Assembly: GCA_964555235.1 (NCBI GenBank)
Contig: CAZKRU010000076.1
Coordinates: 1-19,561, forward strand
Origin: CAZKRU01 sp964555235
GTDB taxonomy: Bacteria > Verrucomicrobiota > Verrucomicrobiia > Methylacidiphilales > CAMAQI01
DNA length: 19,561 nt
Direction of reading: 5' to 3'
Of this stretch, positions 1-6,890 are shown piece after piece. The notes beneath the pieces were generated by a model. That model was not told the DNA's origin. It saw only the letters and a program-made list of their open reading frames with translations, and searched no databases. Made by a program: the position numbers and the translations under genes. Position 1 is the first letter of the stretch. Each line of letters begins with the position of its first letter.

Positions 1-879
1 CGCGAGAAACAACTTCGGCCACTCATCCGGACGCTGCGCCTGCAACGTCGTGAGAACCGGCTCTTGTTTTGAAATTGCCAACTGATCCAACAACGCGCCG
101 AGACTCCGAAGATCTTTCGGAATCAATGCACTGAGTGAGCGAGGACCTTCATCCGCAGGACGACCGGAAAGCTTGAGGAGTTCCGCACGGCCCAATGAGA
201 GCTCAACGAGAACTGCCAGTTGCGAGGCCGGAGTCCGCGCCATCGTCTCGTCAATCTTGGCAATCACTTCGTCCGCAAATCCACCTTGATTTAAAGTACT
301 CCATGATTTGATCAGCGGAGAAATTTGAGCGAGAACCGCTTTCGTTCCGACTGCATCGCGAAAACCCTTTTGAGCCAAGGCAGGCTCGTCGACTTTTTCC
401 TCGAGAAGCACAAACGGATCCGTTTTCTTCGTCGGAATCTCGCAAAGGCCTTCTTTTTTGAGAGTACGCTTGACCGAATCCCACCATTTTTTCCATTGAT
501 CCACTGCAATGATATCAGGAGAAAGCACCTGTTGGATATTGTCCGTCGTCGCCTGAGAGCCAAGGCTCTCGATACAATTTTTTACAACGGCAATCGGATC
601 TGAAATCGCTTTTTGTTTGAGCTCGTCACGATGATCTAATTTTTGCGCGAGAATATGAGAGTCGGGCAATAATTGAAACGTTTGCGCTGCGTACTCGATC
701 TGCATCGAGTGACCTTTTTTCGTTAGAAAATCGATCGTCACTTGCTTGAGGTTTTCGTCAACTTCGCGAATGCGACCAAACCCCCAACTCCGATGCGTTC
801 CATATCTACCAGGAACAATTGATTCCATTTTCGCAGTCAACTCGGGCGAAATTGCCGATTCTTCAGTATCCAGTGCCAT
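1..879 (-). CDS. N-terminal part of a large GreA/GreB-type transcription elongation factor (partial, runs off the left edge)
   Basis: An uninterrupted minus-strand frame of 293 codons starts at the ATG at 877-879 and stays open to base 1, so the C-terminal part is missing. Near the N terminus it has a WGFGRI motif (residues 32-37) followed by VTIDF, then a DQWKKWWDSVKRTLKK segment (127-142) and a KKTDPFVLLE segment (about 151-160). I recognise this order (GxWGxGxV, IDF, xWxxWWxxxxxxxKK, KxDP) from the long N-terminal extension of the roughly 700-residue chlamydial GreA and its verrucomicrobial relatives. In those proteins a Gre coiled coil and FKBP-like domain follow and rescue backtracked RNA polymerase. 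The Gre domain itself would lie outside the window, so the name rests on the N-terminal half only. Only a weak Shine-Dalgarno-like AGTAAGAG is visible. It could instead be a stand-alone relative of the extension. Confidence 0.65.
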   Translation of the reverse strand, partial: MALDTEESAISPELTAKMESIVPGRYGTHRSWGFGRIREVDENLKQVTIDFLTKKGHSMQIEYAAQTFQLLPDSHILAQKLDHRDELKQKAISDPIAVVKNCIESLGSQATTDNIQQVLSPDIIAVDQWKKWWDSVKRTLKKEGLCEIPTKKTDPFVLLEEKVDEPALAQKGFRDAVGTKAVLAQISPLIKSWSTLNQGGFADEVIAKIDETMARTPASQLAVLVELSLGRAELLKLSGRPADEGPRSLSALIPKDLRSLGALLDQLAISKQEPVLTTLQAQRPDEWPKLFLA

Positions 880-982
880 AGGGACTCTTACTGATGCCAA
901 AAGGAACCACGAAATGCAAATGTTTTCGTAACCTCCGTGACATAAATTGTTTGGAGCAGAAAGAGAGAGAGGTTAAAGGTTT

Positions 983-1010
983 CTCTCGCCAAGTTCGCGA
1001 AGGCAGCAAG
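983..1010. repeat. Intergenic phrase-like repeat, copy A
   Basis: This 28-bp stretch begins CTCTCGCCAAG and continues with CGC and AAGGC blocks. It matches 22 of 28 positions, without gaps, with 19372-19399 at the far end of the window. It lies in the 174-bp gap between the GreA-like gene and the RAYT gene. No coding function is apparent. Confidence 0.6.
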
Positions 1011-1042
1011 AAAAGAAGAATAGAGAAGAATAGAGAAGAATA
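1011..1042. repeat. 10-bp tandem repeat (about 3 units)
   Basis: Two exact TAGAGAAGAA units (1021-1040) are preceded by a degenerate AAAAGAAGAA and followed by TAG. The array abuts the left inverted end of the RAYT element. It may be slippage-prone or part of the insertion junction; the sequence does not decide between these. Confidence 0.7.
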
Positions 1043-1068
1043 GGGACGTATCCCTAGTATCTAGTATT
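1043..1068. repeat. Left inverted end of the RAYT element
   Basis: This 26-bp sequence is the reverse complement of 2105-2130 at 24 of 26 positions. It contains a small hairpin, GGGA-CGTA-TCCC. The last codons and stop codon of the transposase gene (stop at 1054-1056) lie inside it, so the element end doubles as coding sequence. Confidence 0.85.
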
Positions 1069-2070
1069 TGAAATAGTTTCATACGCCTTTCGTAGGCTTT
1101 TGTCCTTTGTCATTCTCCGCTTCGCTGCTTGGATTCCTGCCCATACCGCTCGCTCTTCCACTCCTCCGCTCCGTTCCCCCATCTCTCGGATTGTCATTCT
1201 TCCCTTTTCCTGCATCAACAAGTAGACTAAATCTCGCCCCCAATCCCCATACCGATCCCGAAATTCCTCCCATCGCTCTCCTTTCGCTCCCTCAACCCCC
1301 TTTACCGCCTCCTCCCACTCCAACCCCCCCTCGATCGCCCTCAACTCTTTCTGCTCCGAACGTTTCCCTTTCACTCCCCCCTTCACTCGGGATGCCAGCT
1401 CTTTTCCACCCAAGATCAACCCCCACTTGACCTCCTCCCACGGATTCTCAACCTGCCCCTCCCTCACTTCTTTCTCCACTCGCTTCCGGTACTCCCCTTT
1501 TCCTCCCGACTTCTTCAGTACAAATTCCCGAGTCAACCACTCCGCTCCCTTCTCCAATCCCACATACGCTCGGTAACTACTCCAAGGATATTCCCGCAAA
1601 ACTCGCAGTCGCTCCTCCACCGCTCCCCCTTCGCTCTGTTTTCCCGCCCGGATCGCTTGGGATTCACGCTTATTCAACCCCAACCGCTTCACCCGAACTG
1701 GATTTAAATGCACATACCGACTGACCGAAACCCCTCGCTCCTCCGGATCCAAGATCACCCCCTTGAATCTTCCCTGAAATACCGGCCCCACTCGATGATG
1801 TCTCCGATTAAAGCTCATCCCATAACAAAGATTGAGCCATTTCATCCCCTCGCTGATCCGTAACTCCGGATCTTCGATCAACAGATGATAGTGGTTCCCC
1901 ATCAACACATACCCATGAATCTTAAAACCATATCGCTCCGGCAACTTTCCCAAATAATCCAAAAACTTCCGATGATCCGCATCCCCATCAAAGATCCGCT
2001 CCCGATCGATCCCTCGACTACTCACATGATGCCAGACCCCTTTGATTCGTACTCTTGCCGTTCTTCCCAT
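1054..2070 (-). CDS. REP-associated tyrosine transposase (RAYT, Y1_Tnp/HUH family)
   Basis: This 338-residue protein is a single-strand-DNA transposase of the IS200/IS605-like HUH class. RAYTs are known to recognise hairpins of REP-type palindromes. Near the N terminus is GNHYHLLIE with the metal-binding His-x-His pair at residues 60 and 62. After it come GPVFQGRFKG (95-104) and RYVHLNPVR (118-126), whose Tyr119 is the expected nucleophile. The C-terminal half is rich in Lys, Glu and Gly and ends with a helical segment that is probably DNA-binding, as is common in long RAYTs. The ATG at 2068-2070 is consistent with the family N terminus. The gene fills the space between two 26-bp inverted ends, making a single-gene element. 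The coding strand is very purine-rich, so the plus strand is a run of C and T, unlike neighbouring genes. This suggests acquisition from elsewhere. Confidence 0.92.
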   Translation of the reverse strand: MGRTARVRIKGVWHHVSSRGIDRERIFDGDADHRKFLDYLGKLPERYGFKIHGYVLMGNHYHLLIEDPELRISEGMKWLNLCYGMSFNRRHHRVGPVFQGRFKGVILDPEERGVSVSRYVHLNPVRVKRLGLNKRESQAIRAGKQSEGGAVEERLRVLREYPWSSYRAYVGLEKGAEWLTREFVLKKSGGKGEYRKRVEKEVREGQVENPWEEVKWGLILGGKELASRVKGGVKGKRSEQKELRAIEGGLEWEEAVKGVEGAKGERWEEFRDRYGDWGRDLVYLLMQEKGRMTIREMGERSGGVEERAVWAGIQAAKRRMTKDKSLRKAYETISNTRY

Positions 2071-2104
2071 CTCGTCACACTACCCATCGCGCTTCTTTCC
2101 TGTC

Positions 2105-2130
2105 AATACTAGATTATAGGGATACGTCCC
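2105..2130. repeat. Right inverted end of the RAYT element
   Basis: Inverted copy of 1043-1068 with 24 of 26 matches. It contains the hairpin GGGA-TACG-TCCC and overlaps the first unit of the 19-bp tandem repeat. It lies 35 bp upstream of the transposase start codon and probably covers part of its promoter. Confidence 0.85.
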
Positions 2131-2162
2131 CGTTGTCTTATTCCGTCCCCGTTGTCTTATTC
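2125..2162. repeat. Perfect 19-bp tandem duplication next to the RAYT element
   Basis: CGTCCCCGTTGTCTTATTC occurs twice head to tail without mismatch (2125-2143 and 2144-2162). The first copy shares CGTCCC with the right inverted end. A further segment, AAGATCTGCCCCC, follows at about 2177-2189, next to the recF stop. I recall similar GGGGCAGATCTTGAC and GACAACGGGGACG strings upstream of RAYT genes in other genomes, so these may be recognition or insertion marks. Confidence 0.85.
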
Positions 2163-2196
2163 ATTAAGAGCAAGTCAAGATCTGCCCCCACCAATC

Positions 2197-3231
2197 TTAT
2201 CCTCCCATTTCCACCAGACGAGCGCCTTCAGGATAATCTCCATGACGCGCCGAGGGGAGCGTAATCAGCCGCTGTGCTTCCTCAGGTAGAAACTGATGAA
2301 AGAGTCGCCGTCGCTCGTCATCCAACGAATGCGTCACATCATCAATTAGCAAGACCGGCCAATGGCCTCGCGCCAGTCGCAACAGACGCGCTTCCACAAT
2401 TCGCAAGGTCAGAGCGAGCAATCGCTGTTGTCCTTGAGATCCAAAATCTGAAACCAATCGTCCTTGCATCGTGAGTCGCCATTCATCACGATGCGGTCCG
2501 AGAACCGTCTGATGAAAGCGGCGTTCCCTCTCGCGAACTCCCGCCCAATCGGGAGCATCCGGTAATCCGGGGCGGTACGAAATTTCAATCTCCAACGCAT
2601 CCAAACCGATTTCACTCGCCAAGGGAAGAAGCTCCGCTTGCACGCGCTCGGTTCCATTCCAACGACGCGCCGTCATCTGATGTCCCCATTCGGAAAGTTG
2701 CTTCGTCAACGCCTTCCCCACTTCTTCATCGGGACGCTCTTCTCGAAGCCATGCATTTCGTTGCTGTAAAACGCGCTGATAACGCTGCGCCAATTCCAAG
2801 TATGAGGCGTCCTCCTGCGCCAAGAGGTGATCCATCCAATGACGCCGCAAGGACGCCCCTCCCGAAACAATATTCTGATCTTCCGGAGTAAATAAAACCG
2901 TCGGAACCGTTCCCCAAAAGGCTCGAATCTCGCGACAGGGCTCCCCATTTCGATCCAAGGCACGTTGGCCATCACGCCAGGTCAGACCCAAAGTCTCCTC
3001 GCGAAAATTCAATTCCACCCGAAATTCGCTCTTTCCCCAAAAAGGCAACTCTTTGAGATGCGTGGTACGAAAAGAGCGCAATCGTGAAATCAGATAAATC
3101 GCCTCTAAGATCGAGGTCTTTCCAGAACCATTCGGTCCGAGAAAGACCGTCGCACCGGGTTCAAGAGCAATCTCATATTCGCGGTGACAACGAAACTGAT
3201 ATACGCGAAGACGTTGAAGCAAGGAACTCAT
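2197..3231 (-). CDS. recF: DNA replication and repair protein RecF
   Basis: RecF is an SMC-like ATPase that binds ssDNA/dsDNA junctions and helps RecO and RecR load RecA at gaps and stalled forks. The 344-residue length is close to the usual 350-370. Visible motifs are Walker A GPNGSGKT (32-39), the RecF-typical LGPHRDE (244-250), the ABC signature SDFGSQGQQR (261-270), Walker B VLLIDDV (293-299) and a D-loop SLDD (302-305). The ATG at 3229-3231 gives the canonical N terminus with LRVYQFRCH just ahead of Walker A. Its Shine-Dalgarno is weak (AAGGG about 9 nt upstream). Its stop is separated from the RAYT element only by short repeat sequence, so the element landed directly downstream without breaking recF. 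The outer-membrane gene upstream on the same strand ends 51 bp before it. Confidence 0.96.
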   Translation of the reverse strand: MSSLLQRLRVYQFRCHREYEIALEPGATVFLGPNGSGKTSILEAIYLISRLRSFRTTHLKELPFWGKSEFRVELNFREETLGLTWRDGQRALDRNGEPCREIRAFWGTVPTVLFTPEDQNIVSGGASLRRHWMDHLLAQEDASYLELAQRYQRVLQQRNAWLREERPDEEVGKALTKQLSEWGHQMTARRWNGTERVQAELLPLASEIGLDALEIEISYRPGLPDAPDWAGVRERERRFHQTVLGPHRDEWRLTMQGRLVSDFGSQGQQRLLALTLRIVEARLLRLARGHWPVLLIDDVTHSLDDERRRLFHQFLPEEAQRLITLPSARHGDYPEGARLVEMGG

Positions 3232-3282
3232 GGAGGGTCACCCTTGCTAGCGACCCGGGATTAGAAACGCAAGTCAGCGAGT

Positions 3283-4086
3283 TTAGAAATGAACTTGCAG
3301 ACCAATCTGAAACGCATGCGTGAGCACCGAAGGGAAATCTCCATTGGCGTCAGGATTCCAGGAATTCATCAACTTATAACCGACCAACAAATCTCCGAAC
3401 GGAAGATCCCACGTGACTCCAGCAAAAAGCTGTTGACCAAACGCAAAATTATCCTCGGTTTGAGTTCCGGAGATTGATCCAATTTTCTTGACCGTCAGAC
3501 GTTCAAAAACCGGCCCGGCACCCGCACCGATAAAAGGCTTAAACTTACCTCCACCCGGCCAACGGAAAATCACATTCCCCATCACCGGCGCTTGAATCAG
3601 ATCTCCTTGTGCCTTATTGGAGCCGATTGCAAGTGCTTGCCCCTTGTAGGCACCTGCTCCCGAACTGATCTCCACTCGCTCCAATTCGTTGTAAATCACC
3701 CCCGCTTCAACCTCCAACGCGAGCCAGTCGTTCAAATTCACCCCGGGCGCCACATCAAATCGAAGTCCTTCACGAAAAGAGAGGCGATCATCTCCACCAA
3801 TGAAATCAATCCCCGTGATTTCCTCCGCCTTTGCATCTTCAACCAAAGTCAGCCCTGCATCCGCGCGAAAATAATAGCCCGGCTTCCCCGACTGCTCTTT
3901 ATTTGAACCGCGTAAATGGGCCGGAACCTTTCCCTTGAAGGGCTCTGATTTGGTTGCGGCAGGAGCCTCATCCAACGGAGTCGTCCGCATATTGGAGGGA
4001 ACCTTACTCTTAAAGGAATCTTCTTGCGCGCCGAGCGAGGCCACCATTGCTGTAATAAGAACAATCGAAAATAAGTTGCGTTTCAT
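3283..4086 (-). CDS. Outer-membrane beta-barrel protein, function unknown
   Basis: The ATG at 4084-4086 is preceded by GAGGAAATATT, a strong Shine-Dalgarno at good spacing. It opens a clear signal peptide (MKRNLFSIVLITAMVASLGAQ), so I prefer it to a GTG 18 bp further upstream. The mature part starts with two copies of an FK-x-KVP-xx-x-R motif (FKSKVPSNMR at 25-34 and FKGKVPAHLR at 50-59). Alternating beta-strand-like segments with many Gly and aromatic residues follow (GYYFRADAGL, KFKPFIGAGAGPVFERL, DLLVGYKLM). The chain ends in VHF, the C-terminal aromatic that Bam-inserted barrels usually have. It is probably an OmpA/OprF-like or porin-like small barrel. It is 14 bp downstream of the DUF4410-like gene and likely cotranscribed with it. 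Confidence 0.85.
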   Translation of the reverse strand: MKRNLFSIVLITAMVASLGAQEDSFKSKVPSNMRTTPLDEAPAATKSEPFKGKVPAHLRGSNKEQSGKPGYYFRADAGLTLVEDAKAEEITGIDFIGGDDRLSFREGLRFDVAPGVNLNDWLALEVEAGVIYNELERVEISSGAGAYKGQALAIGSNKAQGDLIQAPVMGNVIFRWPGGGKFKPFIGAGAGPVFERLTVKKIGSISGTQTEDNFAFGQQLFAGVTWDLPFGDLLVGYKLMNSWNPDANGDFPSVLTHAFQIGLQVHF

Positions 4087-4100
4087 AATATTTCCTCGGT

Positions 4101-4679
4101 TCACGAGCGCAGGTAGTGAAGGAATGTCCTGAGAATTTCCTTCGCCGTTTCACGCGGATTGTAAGCCCGCTCTTGTTTATTTCCATCCCATCCGGTTTGA
4201 AAAGACATCACATACTTCTCTTTCGATTTCGACAAATCAAAGAGGTACACCTGGGTGCGAATCCGTTTGATTTTCATCGTCGAGGAGATTCCTTTGAGAA
4301 ACTCTCTTCCCTGACTCGGTGCCAAAGCACTATCACCGGCATAAAGAAATTCCCCAGAAACAAGCCATCCCTCCGAGGGAATCCGCTCAAGCCATTGCGC
4401 TTTGGCCGGAGCAATTTCCACCAATTGTTTGGCGATTTCATTTTGAAGCTCAAAGACCAGACTGTTCCGGAATTCGTAAAGTTCCCGGCTATTTTTATCG
4501 ATCTGCTCTGCCGCAGTCTCCAGCGTAAAGGGAGCCACAATGATCTTGGGTGGGTTTTTGGTCAGAGAAACCCCCTCCGCAATCCAGACATCACGGGCAA
4601 TCTCTTCAGCAGGGAGCGGTAAGCCCGTCAAAGCCATAAAAGCAAGCCAAAGTAGGGCTAGCGCAAGATTTTTACGCAT
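4101..4679 (-). CDS. Secreted DUF4410-like protein
   Basis: This 192-residue protein has an N-terminal signal peptide (MRKNLALALLWLAFMALTGLPLPAEE). The sequence IIVAPFTLE, a stretch of amphipathic helix (NEIAKQLVEIAP), then EGWLVSGEFLYAGDS, RTQVYLFDL and NPRETAKEILRTFL follow. This order resembles the DUF4410 family (VxxF, then GWLVxGxF, then VxVxDL), whose function is unknown and whose members are lipoprotein-like or periplasmic. The assignment is by pattern and tentative. There is no lipobox Cys. It heads a probable operon with the downstream barrel protein. Its start lies 50 bp from the divergent PAP2 gene, so the promoters must share that short gap. Confidence 0.75.
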   Translation of the reverse strand: MRKNLALALLWLAFMALTGLPLPAEEIARDVWIAEGVSLTKNPPKIIVAPFTLETAAEQIDKNSRELYEFRNSLVFELQNEIAKQLVEIAPAKAQWLERIPSEGWLVSGEFLYAGDSALAPSQGREFLKGISSTMKIKRIRTQVYLFDLSKSKEKYVMSFQTGWDGNKQERAYNPRETAKEILRTFLHYLRS

Positions 4680-4729
4680 ATTGTTGTAAATACTACTTCT
4701 TTTCTCTAGGAATGAGCAAGGAAAAAATC

Positions 4730-5371
4730 ATGCCCCTCTTTCTGACCCATCTTGACCATACCCTACTCGATCTCATCAATCAAGTCGGCATCAATCCCTT
4801 TTTTGATTTTCTCATGCCGATCGTCTCCAGTTTTAATTTTTTTAAGATCCCCCTCCTTCTCGGTGGACTCGCCCTCATGATTTTCGGTGGATTCCGGGAG
4901 CGGCTCTTTCTGATTTTGCTCGGCCTTCTCCTTCTGGTCGGAGATGCCGGAATCGGAAGCTCTCTCAAAAAGGCCGTGCATCGCCCCAGACCTCATGAAG
5001 TGATTCCCGGAGTTCGAGTTGTGACCTCCAGCGAAATCTTCTTGGGAGAACCGACGACCGGATCCCGCGGGCGTTCCTTCCCCTCCGGACACACTTGGAA
5101 CAACATCGCCATCGCCGTACTCCTCCTCAAATTGTATGGGCGAAAAGCAAGCCCCGCGATTCTTTGGGCCTTCCTCGTCGGTTACAGTCGAGTTTATACC
5201 GGATCTCATTACCCAAGCGATGTCATCGGATCGCTCATCCTCGGAAGCCTTTTTGCCTGGGGATTTCTCGAGCTTCTCCATGGAGCCTGGAAGCGGTGGG
5301 GCGAGCGATCATTTCCGAAACTTTGGAAGCAGCACCCGACTTGGTGGGGAACTCCGAAGCAGATCGAGTGA
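4730..5371 (+). CDS. PAP2-family membrane phosphatase (lipid phosphatase)
   Basis: Members of this integral-membrane family dephosphorylate phosphatidate, undecaprenyl-diphosphate or similar lipids, with the active site facing the periplasm. All three signature motifs are present. Counted from the upstream ATG at 4712 they are KX6RP (Lys86 to Arg93-Pro94), PSGH (124-127) and SRX5HX3D (Ser159, His166, Asp170). At least five hydrophobic segments are visible, as expected. I take the ATG at 4730 because AAGGA lies 7 nt upstream of it. The ATG at 4712 has only an AGGA touching it and would add MSKEKI. The substrate cannot be read from sequence. UppP-like recycling of the cell-wall lipid carrier is one option. 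Confidence 0.92.
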   Translation: MPLFLTHLDHTLLDLINQVGINPFFDFLMPIVSSFNFFKIPLLLGGLALMIFGGFRERLFLILLGLLLLVGDAGIGSSLKKAVHRPRPHEVIPGVRVVTSSEIFLGEPTTGSRGRSFPSGHTWNNIAIAVLLLKLYGRKASPAILWAFLVGYSRVYTGSHYPSDVIGSLILGSLFAWGFLELLHGAWKRWGERSFPKLWKQHPTWWGTPKQIE

Positions 5372-5381
5372 CGCCTAGTAG

Positions 5382-5402
5382 GGCGACCTCTCCGAGGGCG
5401 CC
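5382..5402 (+). terminator. Hairpin after the PAP2 gene (terminator-like or REP-like)
   Basis: A 9-bp stem, GGCGACCTC with GAGGGCGCC (one internal A/G mismatch), closes a TCC loop 10 bp after the PAP2 stop codon. No proper T-tract follows, only a T-rich ATGCTTGTTGTT. It could be an imperfect terminator or a mobile REP-type palindrome of the GTAGGGCGACCTC kind. Confidence 0.45.
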
Positions 5403-5417
5403 ATGCTTGTTGTTAGA

Positions 5418-5501
5418 TCAGGAACTCATGAACTCAGGAAAAAAATAATCAATCGTCTCCTGAAGCTCCAGAGCGGCAGGAGCGAGAAACTCAAACTTCA
5501 C
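5418..5501 (-). pseudogene. Truncated RelE/ParE-type toxin (addiction module)
   Basis: A GTG start at 5499-5501 overlaps the antitoxin stop codon by 4 nt (GTGA), the usual arrangement for this module. It encodes MKFEFLAPAALELQETIDYF, the typical N terminus of a RelE/ParE-superfamily toxin (beta strand, then a helix with AxxELxExIxYY). Seven further residues follow before a TGA at 5418-5420, for 27 residues in all against a usual length of about 90-100. The point where homology stops coincides with a 22-bp repeat (5419-5440). The active-site part is absent, so the toxin is surely dead. Coding by extension of family pattern is an inference, but the overlap and motif make it convincing. Confidence 0.75.
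5419..5440. repeat. 22-bp intergenic repeat, copy 1 (AGGAACTC type)
   Basis: This stretch contains CAGGAA at both ends of its 22 bp and an internal GAACT direct repeat. It matches 18 of 22 positions, ungapped, with 19469-19490 at the far end of the window. It forms the truncation point of the toxin stump. Confidence 0.6.
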
Positions 5502-5731
5502 TTTTTCTTTTTCAGCCGAAGACGTTTGAACACCTGATCGCCTGGGATCGAGGGAATGATTCCAGCGTCATAAGCATCGATCCTCTCTTCAGCCTCTGCA
5601 GCCCATTGCTCCCGAATCGATATGGCACGGGGGCCTTCCAAGCTTTGGAGAAGACGAGATGCCAGTCGAATCCTCGAACGGGCAGGAAGAGAAAGGGCGT
5701 CTTTCGTCAGTTTTTCAATGGCTTTAACCAT
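5498..5731 (-). CDS. Addiction-module antitoxin (Unstab_antitox / CHP02574 family)
   Basis: This 77-residue protein has the family pattern ALSLPARSRIRLASRLLQSLE at 12-32, W43AAEAEERIDAYDAG and a closing IPGDQVFKRL. Such small helical proteins neutralise a RelE/ParE-like toxin encoded immediately downstream. Here the downstream toxin frame starts in a 4-nt overlap but is cut after 27 residues, leaving an orphan antitoxin. The C terminus is strongly basic (RLRLKKKK). The ATG at 5729-5731 gives the expected length. It may still cross-neutralise other toxins in the genome, which cannot be judged here. Confidence 0.88.
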   Translation of the reverse strand: MVKAIEKLTKDALSLPARSRIRLASRLLQSLEGPRAISIREQWAAEAEERIDAYDAGIIPSIPGDQVFKRLRLKKKK

Positions 5732-5880
5732 AAAAGAAGTGTCGCTCCACCAAACGAGACGTCAAGTTTCTGTTTTTGGCAATATCGAAGCAACCGTCCT
5801 CGTGCCACTTGGTGCGCGAGGTCCGCGGTAAGCCAATCTAAGATTTAAGGTCATGATACGCGGGACGGCTCGCAAGGGGA

Positions 5881-6258
5881 TTACGGATCACGATGATGGA
5901 ACTCCGCGTGCAACTGCCGAAGCGTCGGCGGGAGTTTCTGCCAGTATGCCTTGCATTTTGGGCTGGGAACCTGCCAGAAGAGGTTTTCCACGAAGGCAAC
6001 ATCAATGCACTTTTGGACGGGCTCCAAGCCGTTGGAAAAAGCGTCTTCCAAGAATTGGAAGAGTGTTTCGTGAACCGTGTATGAAACTTCACTGCACATC
6101 TCTGCATTGAGCGCATCCGCGAGAGCTTCGAACCATGCGTACTCTACACCAACTTCAAGACTGTCATCCCACCTCACCTCATGGAAGCGGTCAGCGGATG
6201 AGCTGATTTGCGGAAATCTCTCTCGTACTTGGCGATAGAGTTCAGCGACAGGGTCCAT
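5881..6258 (-). CDS. Small acidic protein, DUF7674-like (possible immunity-type protein)
   Basis: This is a 125-residue cytosolic protein with no signal or membrane segment. The region FQFLEDAFSNGLEPVQKCIDVAFVENLFW (about 68-96) resembles the core of a family of small proteins annotated DUF7674 (a helix, a G/D-rich turn, then VQNxIxVSFLENL). Some relatives sit in polymorphic-toxin or immunity neighbourhoods. The match is from memory and moderate. The start ATG (6256-6258) has AGGA 8 nt upstream. It begins 9 bp after the rhodanese stop, so it is probably the last gene of a three-gene operon. No toxin gene is adjacent. Confidence 0.65.
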   Translation of the reverse strand: MDPVAELYRQVRERFPQISSSADRFHEVRWDDSLEVGVEYAWFEALADALNAEMCSEVSYTVHETLFQFLEDAFSNGLEPVQKCIDVAFVENLFWQVPSPKCKAYWQKLPPTLRQLHAEFHHRDP

Positions 6259-6267
6259 TTATGCGTC

Positions 6268-6888
6268 CTAACGTCGGCCGAGAGACGTCTGTTTCTGTTC
6301 CACAATGGTCCCTTCAAACGCGATTCTTGGATCACTCACCTTGACCAGTTCGTTCAGCTCGTAAACGTTGCGATAACCATATCCATACAGATTAATGTAG
6401 GTTGGAATATTCAGCGCCATCATGATCGGTTTTTCTTGTGCAGTGATTTGTGCTCCCACCCCGTTACCTGGCTTCACACGTTGCGCAGCAATCCCAGGGA
6501 TCCCAGCAACCTTCGAGGCAAAATCCGTCTGGTTGCCGTCAAAATTGTTGTTGCAGTAAATCAGGATCGTGGTTTCGAAAGAGGGAATGACTTTCTGTAA
6601 ATTCTCCTGCGTAAAGTCGGTAAAAGCTAAGCTTTTTGCCCCTTTCATATGAATTCGCTCAAACCGAAACGTCGAGCGAGCATCAAGAATGAGGACTCCC
6701 GGTTCTTGGCTCATCTTCATAAAGGTATTGAGGTCAACCAGGCGACTTGCTCGGTGAGTCTCCACCTCCGCAACCAGCCCCTTGAAGTCATCATAGCTAA
6801 CCTTGGCCTTTGGATAATTCGGAACCTGCGCCAATCCCACGTTGGCAGCCAAAAGCATGACCGATACCGCAATACCTCTCATTTTCAT
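6268..6888 (-). CDS. Periplasmic rhodanese-domain protein
   Basis: This 206-residue protein has a signal peptide (MKMRGIAVSVMLLAANVGLAQ) and one rhodanese fold. VLILDARSTFRFERIHMKGAKSL (65-87) is the substrate-facing strand and loop. ILIYCNNNF holds the presumed catalytic Cys112 that would carry persulfide sulfur. The loop after the Cys (CNNNFDGN) is longer than the common CxxGxR loop and lacks its Arg, so sulfurtransferase activity or substrate may differ. NIPTYINLYGYGYRNVYELNELV completes the C-terminal half. AAAGGA stands 6 nt before the ATG. It starts 2 bp after the upstream hypothetical gene ends, indicating cotranscription. Confidence 0.88.
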   Translation of the reverse strand: MKMRGIAVSVMLLAANVGLAQVPNYPKAKVSYDDFKGLVAEVETHRASRLVDLNTFMKMSQEPGVLILDARSTFRFERIHMKGAKSLAFTDFTQENLQKVIPSFETTILIYCNNNFDGNQTDFASKVAGIPGIAAQRVKPGNGVGAQITAQEKPIMMALNIPTYINLYGYGYRNVYELNELVKVSDPRIAFEGTIVEQKQTSLGRR

Positions 6889-6890
6889 CT

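Noticed and set aside
888..1082. Minus-strand frame of 64 codons between the GreA-like gene and the RAYT element
   Set aside because: It runs through the 10-bp tandem repeat and the inverted end, has no ribosome binding site and no family resemblance.
1107..1430. Plus-strand Pro/Ser/Leu-rich frame of 107 codons
   Set aside because: It is the complement of the purine-rich RAYT message. The proline runs are a by-product of the C-rich strand.
2125..2162. CRISPR-like array
   Set aside because: The two 19-bp units are directly adjacent without spacers and belong to the RAYT element end.
4116..4622. Plus-strand frame of 168 codons
   Set aside because: It is antisense to the DUF4410-like gene, which has a signal peptide and operon context.
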